Assembly: GCA_903813345.2 (NCBI GenBank)
Contig: CAIIXF020000012.1
Location: 9,632,432 to 9,696,431 of the forward strand
Length of the DNA stretch: 64,000 nucleotides
Origin: Owenia fusiformis
Lineage: Eukaryota > Annelida > Polychaeta > Sabellida > Oweniidae
Reading direction: 5' to 3'
Positions within the stretch are counted from its first letter, which is position 1. Each line of letters begins with the position of its first letter. Below are positions 25,501 to 34,644 of the stretch, piece by piece. The notes below the pieces were generated by a model that saw only the letters and a list, made by a program, of their open reading frames with translations, did not search any database and was not told the origin of the DNA. The position numbers were made by a program, and so were the translations under genes.

Positions 25501-26241
25501 AGGGCAGCACGGGTCACCAGTCATGTCTAAATCACAAACTCAACAACTAAAGAAAGTTTTGATGGAAGAGTAAGTATAAGATGTTTATTGCTTTGATATG
25601 AATAAAGATGGCAGTTGGTACCTAAAATAAATAATAATTTGCACTCAATACTAGGCTATTGAAAAGAAATATCTTATAACTTTTTTTGGTCATGACTTTG
25701 CATACATTTTTGTTTCAACTTTGCTTCTTATGTCACACATACAAATTACAAAATGTATCACATAGAAATTAGAAGGGCAAAAGTGAATACTCTCGACCAA
25801 AATGGAATAAAATGTAATTATAAAAGTGAATGCTTCTTTATGACCAAAATGGAATAAAATGTAATTTTAAAAGTAAATTCTTCCTTTTGACCAAAATGGA
25901 ATAATAAAAGTGAATTCTTCCTTTTGACCAAAATGGAATGATAAAAGAGAATTCTTCCTTTTGACCAAAACGACACAATAAAAGTGAATTCTTCCTTTTG
26001 ACCAAAATGGAATAATAAAAGAGAATTCTTCCTTTTGACCAAAATGACACAATAAAAGTGAATTGTTCCTTTTCACCAAAATAGAATAATAAAAGTGAAT
26101 TCTTCCTTTTCACCAAAATGGAATAATAAAAGTAAATTCTTCATTTTGACCAAAATGTATTTAATGTTAACTTGCAGGAGTGAGCAGATCAGTAACCTGG
26201 TGAAACAAGTGAATGAAATCAAGATGGCTGTCAATGGTTGA
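16570..26241 (+). CDS. NUP88: Nucleoporin NUP88, complete, 14 coding exons
   Basis: NUP88 is a nuclear pore subunit on the cytoplasmic face, partner of NUP214 and NUP62, acting in CRM1-linked export. Coding exons: 16570-16785, 18393-18562, 18993-19118, 19310-19570, 19782-19965, 21025-21196, 21661-21759, 21891-22080, 22552-22698, 23193-23315, 23817-23963, 24879-25005, 25439-25569, 26178-26241. All have AG/GT borders, and the phases close to 718 codons plus stop (human protein about 741). Family landmarks are in order: [10 protein letters not shown] (exon 2), PVAERFF (exon 3), FDFGPP and WPIYIL (exon 4), [14 protein letters not shown] (exon 5), VELEL (exon 6), VEHLVCTKP (exon 8), FREEYI (exon 10), LPVLSDAER (exon 12). 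Residues 1 to about 500 should form the beta-propeller; about 540-718 is a C-terminal coiled coil. The start is the first ATG that gives the family N-terminus. An upstream in-frame ATG at 16534 reads MRESAGNHGTSN and is unlikely. No sharp poly(A) signal follows; ATTAAA at 27418 is a weak candidate. Confidence 0.95.
16955..17590. repeat. Two diverged direct copies of a dispersed repeat in NUP88 intron 1
   Basis: Copy 1 (about 16975-17235) and copy 2 (about 17350-17585) share the same order of blocks: GTAACTT.GACAC, TTTCTGCCATGTTTGATTTC, an AATCTCG..CGAGAT block, ATCCATG.GAGAA, GGTCGGAAATTAG or AGATCAGAAATTAG, and CATGGGCTTTCAA. They differ by many substitutions and indels. The identity of the element is unknown. 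Confidence 0.7.
19204..19330. repeat. 49-bp tandem repeat that includes the NUP88 exon 4 acceptor
   Basis: Copies of AATTTACAATATGATTGAT..CAACCT..TGAACAATTGTA start at 19212, 19261 and 19310. The third copy is the real start of exon 4, where the reading becomes RIYNINEPQ. Copy 1 also keeps an acceptor (TTTCAG|AATTTAC at 19210/19211). Copy 2 has lost its AG. Use of the copy-1 acceptor would add 98 nt and shift the frame. Confidence 0.85.
20111..20270 (-). mobile_element. MITE family A, copy 2 (in NUP88 intron 5)
   Basis: Starts CAGGGGTTTCACTAG and ends CTAATGAAACCCCTG. It is the inverted-orientation relative of 13538-13710, 13 bp shorter, with the central block around GGAAATCATAAATTTAAC conserved. 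It sits in an intron of an essential gene without touching splice signals. Confidence 0.8.
20280..20822. mobile_element. Foldback element rich in AAAGC motifs (NUP88 intron 5)
   Basis: The left arm (about 20350-20406) contains CTTGTAAAGCAGCACCAAAG and AATAGGTCGTAGAAAAGCT. The right arm (about 20720-20815) contains their reverse complements: AGCTTTTCTACGACCTATT, and CTTTGGTGCCGCTTTACAAG. The interior is dense in short AAAGCTT, AAAGCG and AGCTTGA motifs on both strands. Locally the GC content is higher than in the flanks. No coding potential was recognised. It looks like a non-autonomous foldback transposon. Confidence 0.7.
22830..22982 (-). mobile_element. MITE family B, copy 2 (in NUP88 intron 9)
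   Basis: Starts CAGTGTTCTC and ends GGAAGATCACTG. Its reverse complement matches 5567-5772 through CCCAGCATTAAAG, GCAAGTGGGCGCAG, TTGAAAATGAGAAAAATCAT and AATTGTGAAAAT, but lacks about 50 bp of the longer copy. Confidence 0.75.
24006..24125 (+). repeat. Dispersed GTCACCACC repeat, copy in NUP88 intron 11
   Basis: Begins with a short palindrome, ATGTCACCACCACAAGTGGTGACA, then a TTTGGCGGATGGC-like block, TCTGTAACAAATGGCAGGTG and a TCGCATGTAAATG end. The same order of blocks recurs at 29248-29395, 31823-32225 and, in part, 45075-45112 and 52968-53105. Confidence 0.75.
25780..26155. repeat. Minisatellite in the last NUP88 intron (about 33-39 bp unit)
   Basis: Repeats of AAAAGTGAATTCTTCCTTTTGACCAAAATG(G)AATAAT, about ten copies, some with CGACACAA in place of GGAATAAT. 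The array stops about 20 bp before the exon 14 acceptor. Reading the minus strand gives repetitive '[11 protein letters not shown]' frames that are not genes. Confidence 0.9.
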
Positions 26242-27599
26242 CAAGAAACAGGTTGTCAATGGTTGAAAAGAAATTGGCTGACAATGTAAACAATCCTACA
26301 ATGGTTGGCTAAAGGGCAAGATGACAATTCCTTTGATGTTTCACAATACTGTAAAGACTCTCAAATGGAGCAATTCGCAAGTGGAACAATTTTTCCTGTT
26401 ACCCATTGACTTCATAATGATTAATCTGTAAGTGGCACACCTTTGTGGTCCCAATGGCTTTCCACTCACACATTATTTACTTATTTACTGTATAAAGTAT
26501 GTAAAAGTGTTGTCACAAGATTCCTGCAGTGGCAAAAACATGACCAAATAAGGAATCATTTTATGTTTAACAATATAAACAATCTTGCAATGTGGTGGAT
26601 GTAGAATCCAGCAGTTAATGCCAAATGGACAATCGTGCAGTGATTTTTAAATCTGCTAAACAAGCAGCTCTGTGCGTCCAACATGAACAATTCTGCACAT
26701 AACATGTACACACATTTTCCTAAAAATACATGTATACAAACTTTAAAAAAATGCCTCAGTTTGTATTAATCACACAATTATACAGAAATGGTTCTAAAAA
26801 TTTTAATAGCCATAAATATTAATTTTTCATCATAGATATTTTGAGAAGAGAAAACAACATTTCAAAGAGAATGTTTGGCATGCTAATGACAGTTGATGAC
26901 GGAATCTGGTTTAGCTGACTCAGATTGACTGACATGATGACATCATATGCAACACATAGATGTCAAACAACTCTGACATAAAGTATTCCCTTTGCAAATA
27001 TTTCATTTCACTAATGATTTTATATCAATTTGTTTTATCAATTTATTTAATTATTTTGAAAAGCTTTTGGAAAAGTTGCTCATATCTATCCATGATTCTA
27101 CTTAACAATTCATTATATTTTCCATTACATATTTTATCATTTAAAAAGCATTTCTAATTGTTATGCTATATAGATAGCTCTTCAGATATTCTTGTTTTAT
27201 GGTTGATTTGGTTTTGTTAGTTTTGTTTTATGTTTTCTTGACAGTTGCTTGACTTGGTGGTGACAATGCGTTTGAAGTGTCATCAAGGTTTCAGTCACAT
27301 GCAAACAATACAGCGTAAATTGCAGTTTACCTGTGCTTACTACAAACACATGTGTAGACAAATGACACGGAGACAATATCAGAATGTATAAAAGTCATTT
27401 CTAATTTACCCAGATAAATTAAATAATGTTAAAAATCTGAAATGTTACTTTTAAATGCTGCCATTGGCACAGTGTGGTCAATTCACTGTCAACCACAATT
27501 GTGACAGTATTTTATGAAATAATTTTGATTGCAATTTCGGGTAGCAAGACTGTGAATTTTTGGGCATTTGAAGTTTGAAATTCTAGATCTAAGGAGACT

Positions 27600-28890
27600 T
27601 TTGGTATACCCTGTATCTCTACATGTAAAGTGACTTCTAGAAACACCCTGTATATCAAGATCTAAGAGGACTTTTGGGATACCCTGTATTTGTAGATGTA
27701 AATCATGAAAACTTTTGGGCCAACCTGCATTTCTAGATCTAAGAGGACTTTTGGGATACCCTGTATTTGTAGATGTAAATCATCTAAACTTTTGGGCCAA
27801 CCTGTATTTCTAGATCTAAAGGGACCTTTGGGATAACCTGTATTTGTAGATGTAAAGCATCTATGCTTTTGGGCCAACCTGTATTTCTAGATCTAAGAGG
27901 ACTTTTGGGATACCCTGTATTTGTAGATGTAAATCATGTAAACTTTTGGGCCAACCTGTATTTCTAGATCTAAGAGGACTTTTGGGATACCCTGTATTTG
28001 TAGATGTAAATCATCTAAACTTTTGGGCCAACTTGTATTTCTAGATCTAAGGGGACTTTTGGGATACCCTGTATTTGTAGATGTAAATCATCTAAACTTT
28101 TGGGCCAACCTGTATTTCTAGATTTAAAGGGACCTTTGGGATACCCTGTATTTGTAGATGTAAATCATCTATGCTTTTGGGCCAACCTGTATTTCTAGAT
28201 CAAAGAGGACTTTTGGGATACCCTGTATTTGTAGATGTAAATCATGTAAACTTTTGGGCCAACTTGCATTTCTAGATCTAAGAGGACTTTTGGGATACCC
28301 TGTATTTGTAGATGTAAATCATCTAAACTTTTGGGCCAACCTGTATTTCTAGATCTAAAGGGACCTTTGGGATAACCTGTATTTGTAGATGTAAATCATC
28401 TATGCTTTTGGGCCAACCTGTATTTCTAGATCTTAGAGGACTTTTGGGATACCCTGTATTTGTAGATGTAAATCATGTAAACTTTTGGGCCAACCTGTAT
28501 TTCTAGATCTAAGAGGACTTTTGGGATACCCTGTATTTGTAGGTGTAAATCATGTAAACTTTTGGGCCAACCTGTATTTCTAGATCTAAGAGGACTTTTG
28601 GGATACCCTGTATTTGTAGATGTAAATCATGTAAACTTTTGGGCCAACCTGTCTTTCTAGATCTAAGAGGACTTTTGGGATACCCTGTATTTATAGATGT
28701 AAATCATCTAAACTTTTGGGCCAACCTGTATTTCTAGATCTAAGAGGACTTTTGATATACCCTTTATTTGTAGATGTAAATCATCTAAACCTTTGGGCCA
28801 ACTTGTATTTCTAGATCTAAGAGGACTTTTGGGATACCCTGTATTTGTAGATGTAAATTAACTTTTGGGCCAACCTGTATTTCTAGATCT
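27600..28890. repeat. 77-bp dimeric satellite, about 17 copies
   Basis: Each unit is two related half-units: one with CCTGTATTTGTAGATGTAAA then ACTTTTGGGCCAA (about 41 bp), one with CCTGTATTTCTAGATCTAAG then ACTTTTGGGATAC (about 36 bp). On the minus strand both halves begin ATACAGG.T..CCCAAAAGT, which resembles the end sequence ATACAGGGTGGCCCAAAAGT at 19638. The first, more diverged copies are at the left edge (27600-27665). Confidence 0.95.
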
Positions 28891-29247
28891 GAGGTGACAA
28901 AGTCTTTGAGCCATGAACTTTCTTGAAATTTCTAGTTAATTGGAGCATAAAATCCTGCAATATAAAGCCTTGGAATTATTCTAATGCTCATTATTAGTTT
29001 AAAGAGAACTCGTTCTAGCAGAATAATCCTGGAGATAAGAAACATATTTTATTCAATTCGTCAAATGGAATTGAAGCATAGGGGATATGAATCAGTAATG
29101 ACGAGCTACATGATTTCCATGACAAAGGTGTCCTTTTTCTATAACTGCAATGTAGTTTCCCAATCGTCGCTTTCCACTGGGTCTAGAGGTAGGAACAATC
29201 GAAACCTTGTGAATCAAGATGTAGTTTCCCTATGTATGCTTCATTTT

Positions 29248-29395
29248 TATGTCACCACCAGAAGTGTTGACATAGTGTTAAAGTCTCCAACCTTTTTGTG
29301 GACGATATTTGGCAGTTGATGTTCAGTGGTCGGTGTCTGTAACAAATGGCAGGTGGTGACATCTTGCATGTTAATGCCTTGTATTAAGGTGTTAT
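29248..29395 (+). repeat. Dispersed GTCACCACC repeat, intergenic copy
   Basis: Shares with the copy at 24006 the start TATGTCACCACCAGAAGTG, a CCAACCTTTTTGTGGACGAT block, CTGTAACAAATGGCAGGTGG and the end GCATGTTAATGCCTTGT. A local tandem duplication (CCATGAATTTGTGGTATGAA, AGCTTTCTTCAGTGAA blocks, 29398-29620) follows directly. Confidence 0.75.
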
Positions 29396-29397
29396 GA

Positions 29398-29620
29398 CCC
29401 ATGAATTTGTGGTATGAAAGTGGTCATAATTTGAGCTTTCTTCAGTGAACATGTCATTTAACAGTCTTGTAACACTTGTAACAACTGACCCATGAATTTG
29501 TGGTATGAAAGTGGTCACACTTTGAGCTTTCTTCAGTGAATTTATGGTATGAAAGTGGTCATACTTTGAGCTTTCTTCAGTGAACATGTTATTTAACAGT
29601 CTTGTAACTTGTAACAACTG
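29398..29620. repeat. Local tandem duplication next to the GTCACCACC repeat
   Basis: The blocks CCATGAATTTGTGGTATGAA, GTGGTCATA and AGCTTTCTTCAGTGAA occur two to three times in order, with the CATGT(C/T)ATTTAACAGTCTTG segment present twice. Confidence 0.8.
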
Positions 29621-29696
29621 ACTGATGCAACCTAGAGTGTTGTTTTACTCCATTGACAAAGAAATTCCATTAGTGTTTGTGAAGGAGACAGTCGTA

Positions 29697-30064
29697 CAGT
29701 AAAATCTCTAAAGTGGAACACCTCTGGAAGTAAAACACCTCCATAAGTAGGACACTTTAGATTACCATGATCAGATGAATTCATGTGTTGAACACTTCTC
29801 AACGATTAACTTAAGTTTTTACGTGGAAAGTAGAACAACCTCCCATTTTAGAGGTATCAAAAAGGTTTTGTACTATAGTTGATTAGGAAATGAAAACTTA
29901 TCATTCTTATACTATTTTGTGAGAATTCATGTGAATTGAACATCTAAAAGTTAAACACTTCTCAAGTGGAACATTTCTGATTGACTTCAGTTTTTACCTC
30001 GAAAAGTAGAACAACTTCCCATTTTAGAGGTACCAAAGGTGTTCAACTGACACAGATTTTACTG
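29697..30064. mobile_element. pogo/Tigger-like MITE with internal duplication
   Basis: Left end TA|CAGTAAAATCTCTAAAGTG; right end AGATTTTACTG followed by CA. The CAGT..ACTG ends and the left TA suggest a pogo-type element inserted at TA, with the right TA mutated. The right half is tandemly duplicated (blocks AAGTAGAACAAC, TCCCATTTTAGAGGTA and GAATTCATG each appear twice). Related GTGGAACACCT fragments occur at 25222 and 26388. No transposase is present. Confidence 0.65.
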
Positions 30065-30214
30065 CAGTTAATTAGAAAATGAAAATTTATTATTCTTAAA
30101 TACTATTTTGTAAGAATTCATGGAGATTGTATATCAACAAAAAAGCAACAAGAAATATAGTTTTGTAAGAAAATGTGTACTGTCTTATGTATTTAGATTG
30201 ATGTCAGTAAAAAG

Positions 30215-31528
30215 GGTGTGTGTTTGGAGTGGGCAGGGTGGGAATGAGGGTATGTGTTTGGAGTGGGCAGGGTGGGAGTGAGGGTATGTGTTTGGAGTGG
30301 ACAGGGTGGGAGTGCTGGTATGTGTTTTGAGTGGGCAGGGTGGGAGTGAGGATATGTGTTCTGAGTGGGCAGGATGGGAGTGAGGGTATGTGTTTGGAGT
30401 GGGCAGGGTGTGAGTGAGGGTATGTGTTTGGAGTGGGCAGGGTGTGAGTGAGGGTATGTGTTTGGAGTGGGCAGGATTGGAGTGAGGGTATGTGTTTGGG
30501 GTGGGCAGGGTGGGAGTGAGGGTATGTGTTTGGAGTGGGCAGGGTGGGAGTGAGGGTATGTGTTTGGAGTGGGCAGGATGGGAGTGAGGGTATGTGTTTG
30601 GAGTGGGCAGGGTGGGGGTGAGGGTATGTGTTTGAATTGGGCAGGATGTTAGTGAGGGTATGTGTTTCGAGTGGGCAGGATGGGAGTGAGGGTATGTGTT
30701 TGGAGTGGGCAGGGTGGGAGTGAGGGTATGTGTTTGAATTGGGCAGGACGTTAGTGAGGGTATGTGTTTGGAGTGGGTAGGATGGGAGTGAGGGTATGTG
30801 TTTGGAGTGGGCAGGATGGGAGTGAGGGTATGTGTTTGGAGTGGGTAGGGTGGGAGTGAGGGTATGTGTTTGAAGTGGGCAGGGTGGGAGTGAGGGTATG
30901 TGTTTGGAATGGGCAGGATGGGAGTGAGGGTGTGTGTTTGGAGTGGGCAGGGTATGAGTGAGGGTATGTGTTTGAAGTGGGCAGGATGGGAGTGAGGGTA
31001 TGTGTTTGAAGTGGGTAGGGTGGTAGTGAGGGTATGTGTTTGGAGTGATTAGGGTGGGAGTGAGGTATGTGTTTGGAGTGGGTAGGGTGGGAGTTAGGGT
31101 ATGTGTTTTGAGTGGGCAGGATGGGAGTGAGGGTATGTGCTTGGCGTGGGCAGGATGGGAGTGAGAGTATGTGTTTGGAGTGGGCAGGATGGGAGGGAGG
31201 GTATGTGTTTGAATTGGGCAGGATGGGAGTGAGTGTTTGGAGCGGGCAGGGTGAGAGTGAGGGTATGTGTTTGGAGTGGGCAGGGTGTGAGTGAGGGTAT
31301 GTGTTTGGAGTGGGCAGGATTGGAGTGAGGGTATGTGTTTGGAGTGGGTAGGATGGGAGTGAGGGTATGTGTTTGGAGTGGGCAGGATGGGAGTGAGGGT
31401 TTGTGTTTGGAGTGGGCAGGGTGGGAGTGAGGGTATGTGTTTGGAGTGGGCAGAGTGGGAGTGAGGGTTTGTGTTTGGAGTGGGCAGGGTGGGAGTGAGG
31501 GTATGTGTTTGGAGTGGGCAGAGTAAAG
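30215..31528 (+). repeat. 34-bp G-rich minisatellite, about 38 copies
   Basis: The typical unit contains GGGTATGTGTTTGGAGTG followed by GGCAGGATGGGAGTGA, with G/A and G/T variants. In many units four G runs are spaced as GGGCAGGGTGGGAGTGAGGG, a complete intramolecular G-quadruplex motif. The piece GGAGTGGGCAGGATG is one base short of the Jeffreys hypervariable minisatellite core (GGAGGTGGGCAGGAXG). The minus strand is open for up to 266 codons because the 34-bp unit lacks stops in all three phases. It is not a gene. Confidence 0.95.
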
Positions 31529-31819
31529 GATTTTGAACATGTGGATACCATGCATACCTGAGGTTATTATCTCCTGTTTTAATTCTCTTTGAAAAAAAAT
31601 TCTCATTTAAAGTTTAGGCTATTATTTCCCAAAAGGTTCTTTTCTCCTATTTCTCCAAACGTATGTTGTTTACATTATGTGATGGTTGACAGGTATGCCT
31701 ATGCTTCACACTCAAGTAAAATCAAGTACAATACCAGGGACTTCGTGACCTTGATAAGCGTAAAAATGTATGTTTCCCTCGCATAAAGTGCAAGCTTGCT
31801 TTTATTCAACAATTTTCAC

Positions 31820-32225
31820 ATTTTATGTCATCACCAGAAGTGATGACATATTGTTAGTCTTAAACTTTGTTATGAATGGTGTTTGACATCTATAACAAAT
31901 TGGCATGAGGGATCTGTAATAAATTGGCATGAGGGATCTGTAATAAATTGGCATGAGGGATCTGTAATAAATTGGCATGAGGGATCTGTAATAAATTGGC
32001 ATGAGGGATCTGTAATAAATTGGTGATGGCATTGTGCATGCAAATGCCTTGTTATGCAACCACCAGGAGTTATTGACGCCAACCTTTTGGTTGACGGTAA
32101 TTGTCGTTCAGCATCTGTAACAAATTGACGTTCTGCGTCTGCAACAAATTGGCAGTCGGCGTTCGTCGTCTGCAACAAATCGGTGATAACATTTTGCTTA
32201 TCTAATGTCTTTTATTAAAGGGTTC
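31820..32225 (+). repeat. Dispersed GTCACCACC repeat with an internal 24-bp array
   Basis: Starts TTTTATGTCATCACCAGAAGTGATGACAT and continues with ACATCTATAACAAATTGGCA. At 31893-32025 the block AAATTGGCATGAGGGATCTGTAAT (given as 24 bp) is amplified about five to six times. It then continues with GCATGCAAATGCCTTGTTAT, followed by a second partial pass (CGCCAACCTTTTGGTTGACG ... TCTGCAACAAAT) ending at TTATTAAAGGGTTCCGATTA. Confidence 0.75.
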
Positions 32226-33474
32226 CGATTAGCATCCCGTATAAAAATAATATGGCGGCTCCAGGCGAATCAACTGGATCAGTCCATTTTTAAGAAATAA
32301 GGGGAGTTCTGTAAAATCCAGTTTATTGAAATTGTCTTTGAGATAAAGTAATCCGTTTATAATGATTTTGAAAACGTTATCCAAAGAGTGATTGCGTTCA
32401 AATAATACATGTACAACACCCAATATAAATTCTTGTATTAGAAACCGGTTTGTCTTGCTTTGTTCATTTTTAGGATATTTCATATGCCAAGCTGTGTGCT
32501 ATTACGTTATGGGGAAATTTAGATGCCAATTTTTCCTTATTATACACAAATAGAAGATCCTGAAACTTCACCCATAAATGTGGAATTGATTTGTCAAAAT
32601 AAAAATCACCCTTTTATAAATGTGTGACGATCTATAATATACTTATGCCATATAACAGTTAGAGGTGTTGACAAAACGACCTCGAACCTGTGAACCCTTG
32701 AGTATTATTCCGGGATCGGGCCTTTTATACTAAACGGTGAGCAACACCAGAAACGAGCGTTCGATTTGCTAAACGATATGCGTCACCCTTTAAGTCGAGG
32801 AATGTAATTCGATCTTTCTCAACATCTGAATGTGAATCGTCTTAATTCAAATTATATTCTTTATCAGAGTTAAAAAGTATAAGGTGTATATTGAAAAAAC
32901 TTCACGTTTCTAAACGTCTTGTAAGGAATTCTTGAAATTGTAACTTTGAGATGGAATATTATTTGCATTAACCGTAATTGTTTACATAAAATGCGTTCAT
33001 ACAAACATTAATTAAAGGACTAAGAATGGGAAATAAACATTAATTGTTTGTATAGATATATAGACAATACAGATTGTTTAATAGCATGAGTGCTTTTTTG
33101 TACTTATAATACGATAATTGAGTTTTTTCTTTTCTTAATCAGATAGCAATTTGAAATGCTGTGCTTGAATGAACTAAATAAGTTGTTTAATGCAGCACAT
33201 AACATTGTTTTCCCACCCACTAACACACATTATCTGCATTAAATCACATCTTTTTCAAATATCTTTTGTTCATCATATAGATTAGTTTTGAGTATCTTCC
33301 CATCCTTGGTCTAAGGGGTATTTCACTTCTTTCCTGAATTGAGTAATAAATGAAGTCCTTTGAATGAAGGATGGTATGTTCCTTTCTTTTATTTAGTATC
33401 TTACTGGTATACTCTTTTATTTTTACATGGGCAACGTTCAGAGCTGAATTAGCACACATGCCAATGACTGTGAA

Positions 33475-33950
33475 CGTTTGATTTCATATATAGTCATTGT
33501 GGATTCCAATGACTGTCCACTCCACTTCATACATATAGTCATAATGGATAAGAACAAGTCATGCCACTATAGTCATGATGGATAACATGACTGTCAACTC
33601 TATATATAGTTATTATGGAGAACCATGACTGTCAACTCCTCTTCATGAAGAGTCATAATTGATAACCATTAATGTCCGTTCCACTTCATACATAGTATAG
33701 TCATAATGGATAACAATGACTGTCCATTCCACTCCATAGTAGCCTGGCCAGAACAAGTCATGCCACTATAGTCATAGTGGATCACAATGATTGTCAACTC
33801 TAAATATAGTTATTATGGAGAACCATGACTGTCAACTCCTCTTCATGAAGAGTCATAATTGATAACCATTACTGTCCGTTCCACTTCATACATAGTATAG
33901 TCATAATGGATAACAATGACTGTCAACTCCGCTTAGTCATGACTGTCAAC
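33475..33950. repeat. CATGACTGTCAACTC repeat cluster with a ~193-bp duplication
   Basis: Short blocks TATAGTCATAATGGATAAC and CATGACTGTCAACTCC recur many times. At larger scale the stretch from GAACAAGTCATGCCACTATA (about 33551) to CATAATGGATAACAATGACTGTC (about 33723) is repeated from about 33745 with few changes. Confidence 0.8.
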
Positions 33951-34644
33951 TCTGTTGGACCTGTATGTAATCTGAGAGTATACTAGTAGTCCATCCAGAA
34001 AATAGTCAATTGTTCCAAGTTACACCTTCTGACTTGTGAAAAAGTATACAAGCTCATGCAAACGATAGCCTTGGTCTTATTGTTTTCTGTCACTATATAT
34101 TAATAATTAAGATCATAAAAATAAAAAATAAATTCAATTTATTGCATCCAGATGTGATATCAAAGTTGATTGAGATTATGTGACTTGTGAGATCGCAATA
34201 ATCAGCCGTTTGAACATCGCTCCCATCATCTCCCAAAAAGTCCATTCTTTGAATTCTGGGTAATTTCCTCGTGTTTGTAAAATGAATAACTTAATAGTAC
34301 TATGTATAAAGACAATATGAGATTGAGATATCTCAAACTTGAGAAAATACACGCTTAATTGAATGCTGATTTTTTCATGGGATCAACGGTGTGATATTAA
34401 AACGGCAAATCTGTTTTTTTCTAATTAATCCACGCCTGCCTTCTGGGGGATGGAACATTGATGACAGTAGATAAATATCAACTTGACGCACAAACGATTT
34501 ATATTATGCTGCAAAAATGAATTTATCACAGACGTAATATTACATGACATAACTCATTAAACTGTAATCGGATCAACTTTAAACTTAACATCATATTTTA
34601 GGTCACGATCATTGAAATCACTCTTATCGTAACCAGATATAACA

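Larger units (their letters stand above)
26242..34644. other. NUP88 3' UTR and intergenic region, repeat-dominated
   Basis: No protein-coding exon was recognised here on either strand. From left to right it contains a probable NUP88 3' UTR, the 77-bp satellite, a GTCACCACC repeat with local duplications, a pogo-like element, the 34-bp G-rich minisatellite, a second GTCACCACC repeat with an internal 24-bp array, and a CATGACTGTCAACTC repeat cluster. The stretches 32230-33460 and 33960-34640 show nothing I can identify. Confidence 0.6.

Noticed and set aside
25818-26116. Minus-strand repetitive frames in the last NUP88 intron
   Set aside because: Produced by the AATTCTTCCTTTTGACC minisatellite.
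30751-31606. Long minus-strand open frames (266 and 170 codons) of His/Ser/Pro/Thr-rich repeats
   Set aside because: They are the 34-bp minisatellite read in different phases. The unit has no stop on that strand and its length is not a multiple of three, so the peptide simply cycles every 34 residues.
32229-32483. Minus-strand frame of 84 codons (KNEQSKTNRFLIQEFILGVV region)
   Set aside because: It vaguely recalls C-terminal parts of retroelement proteins, but a stop lies just upstream in frame and no reverse transcriptase or endonuclease motif is nearby.
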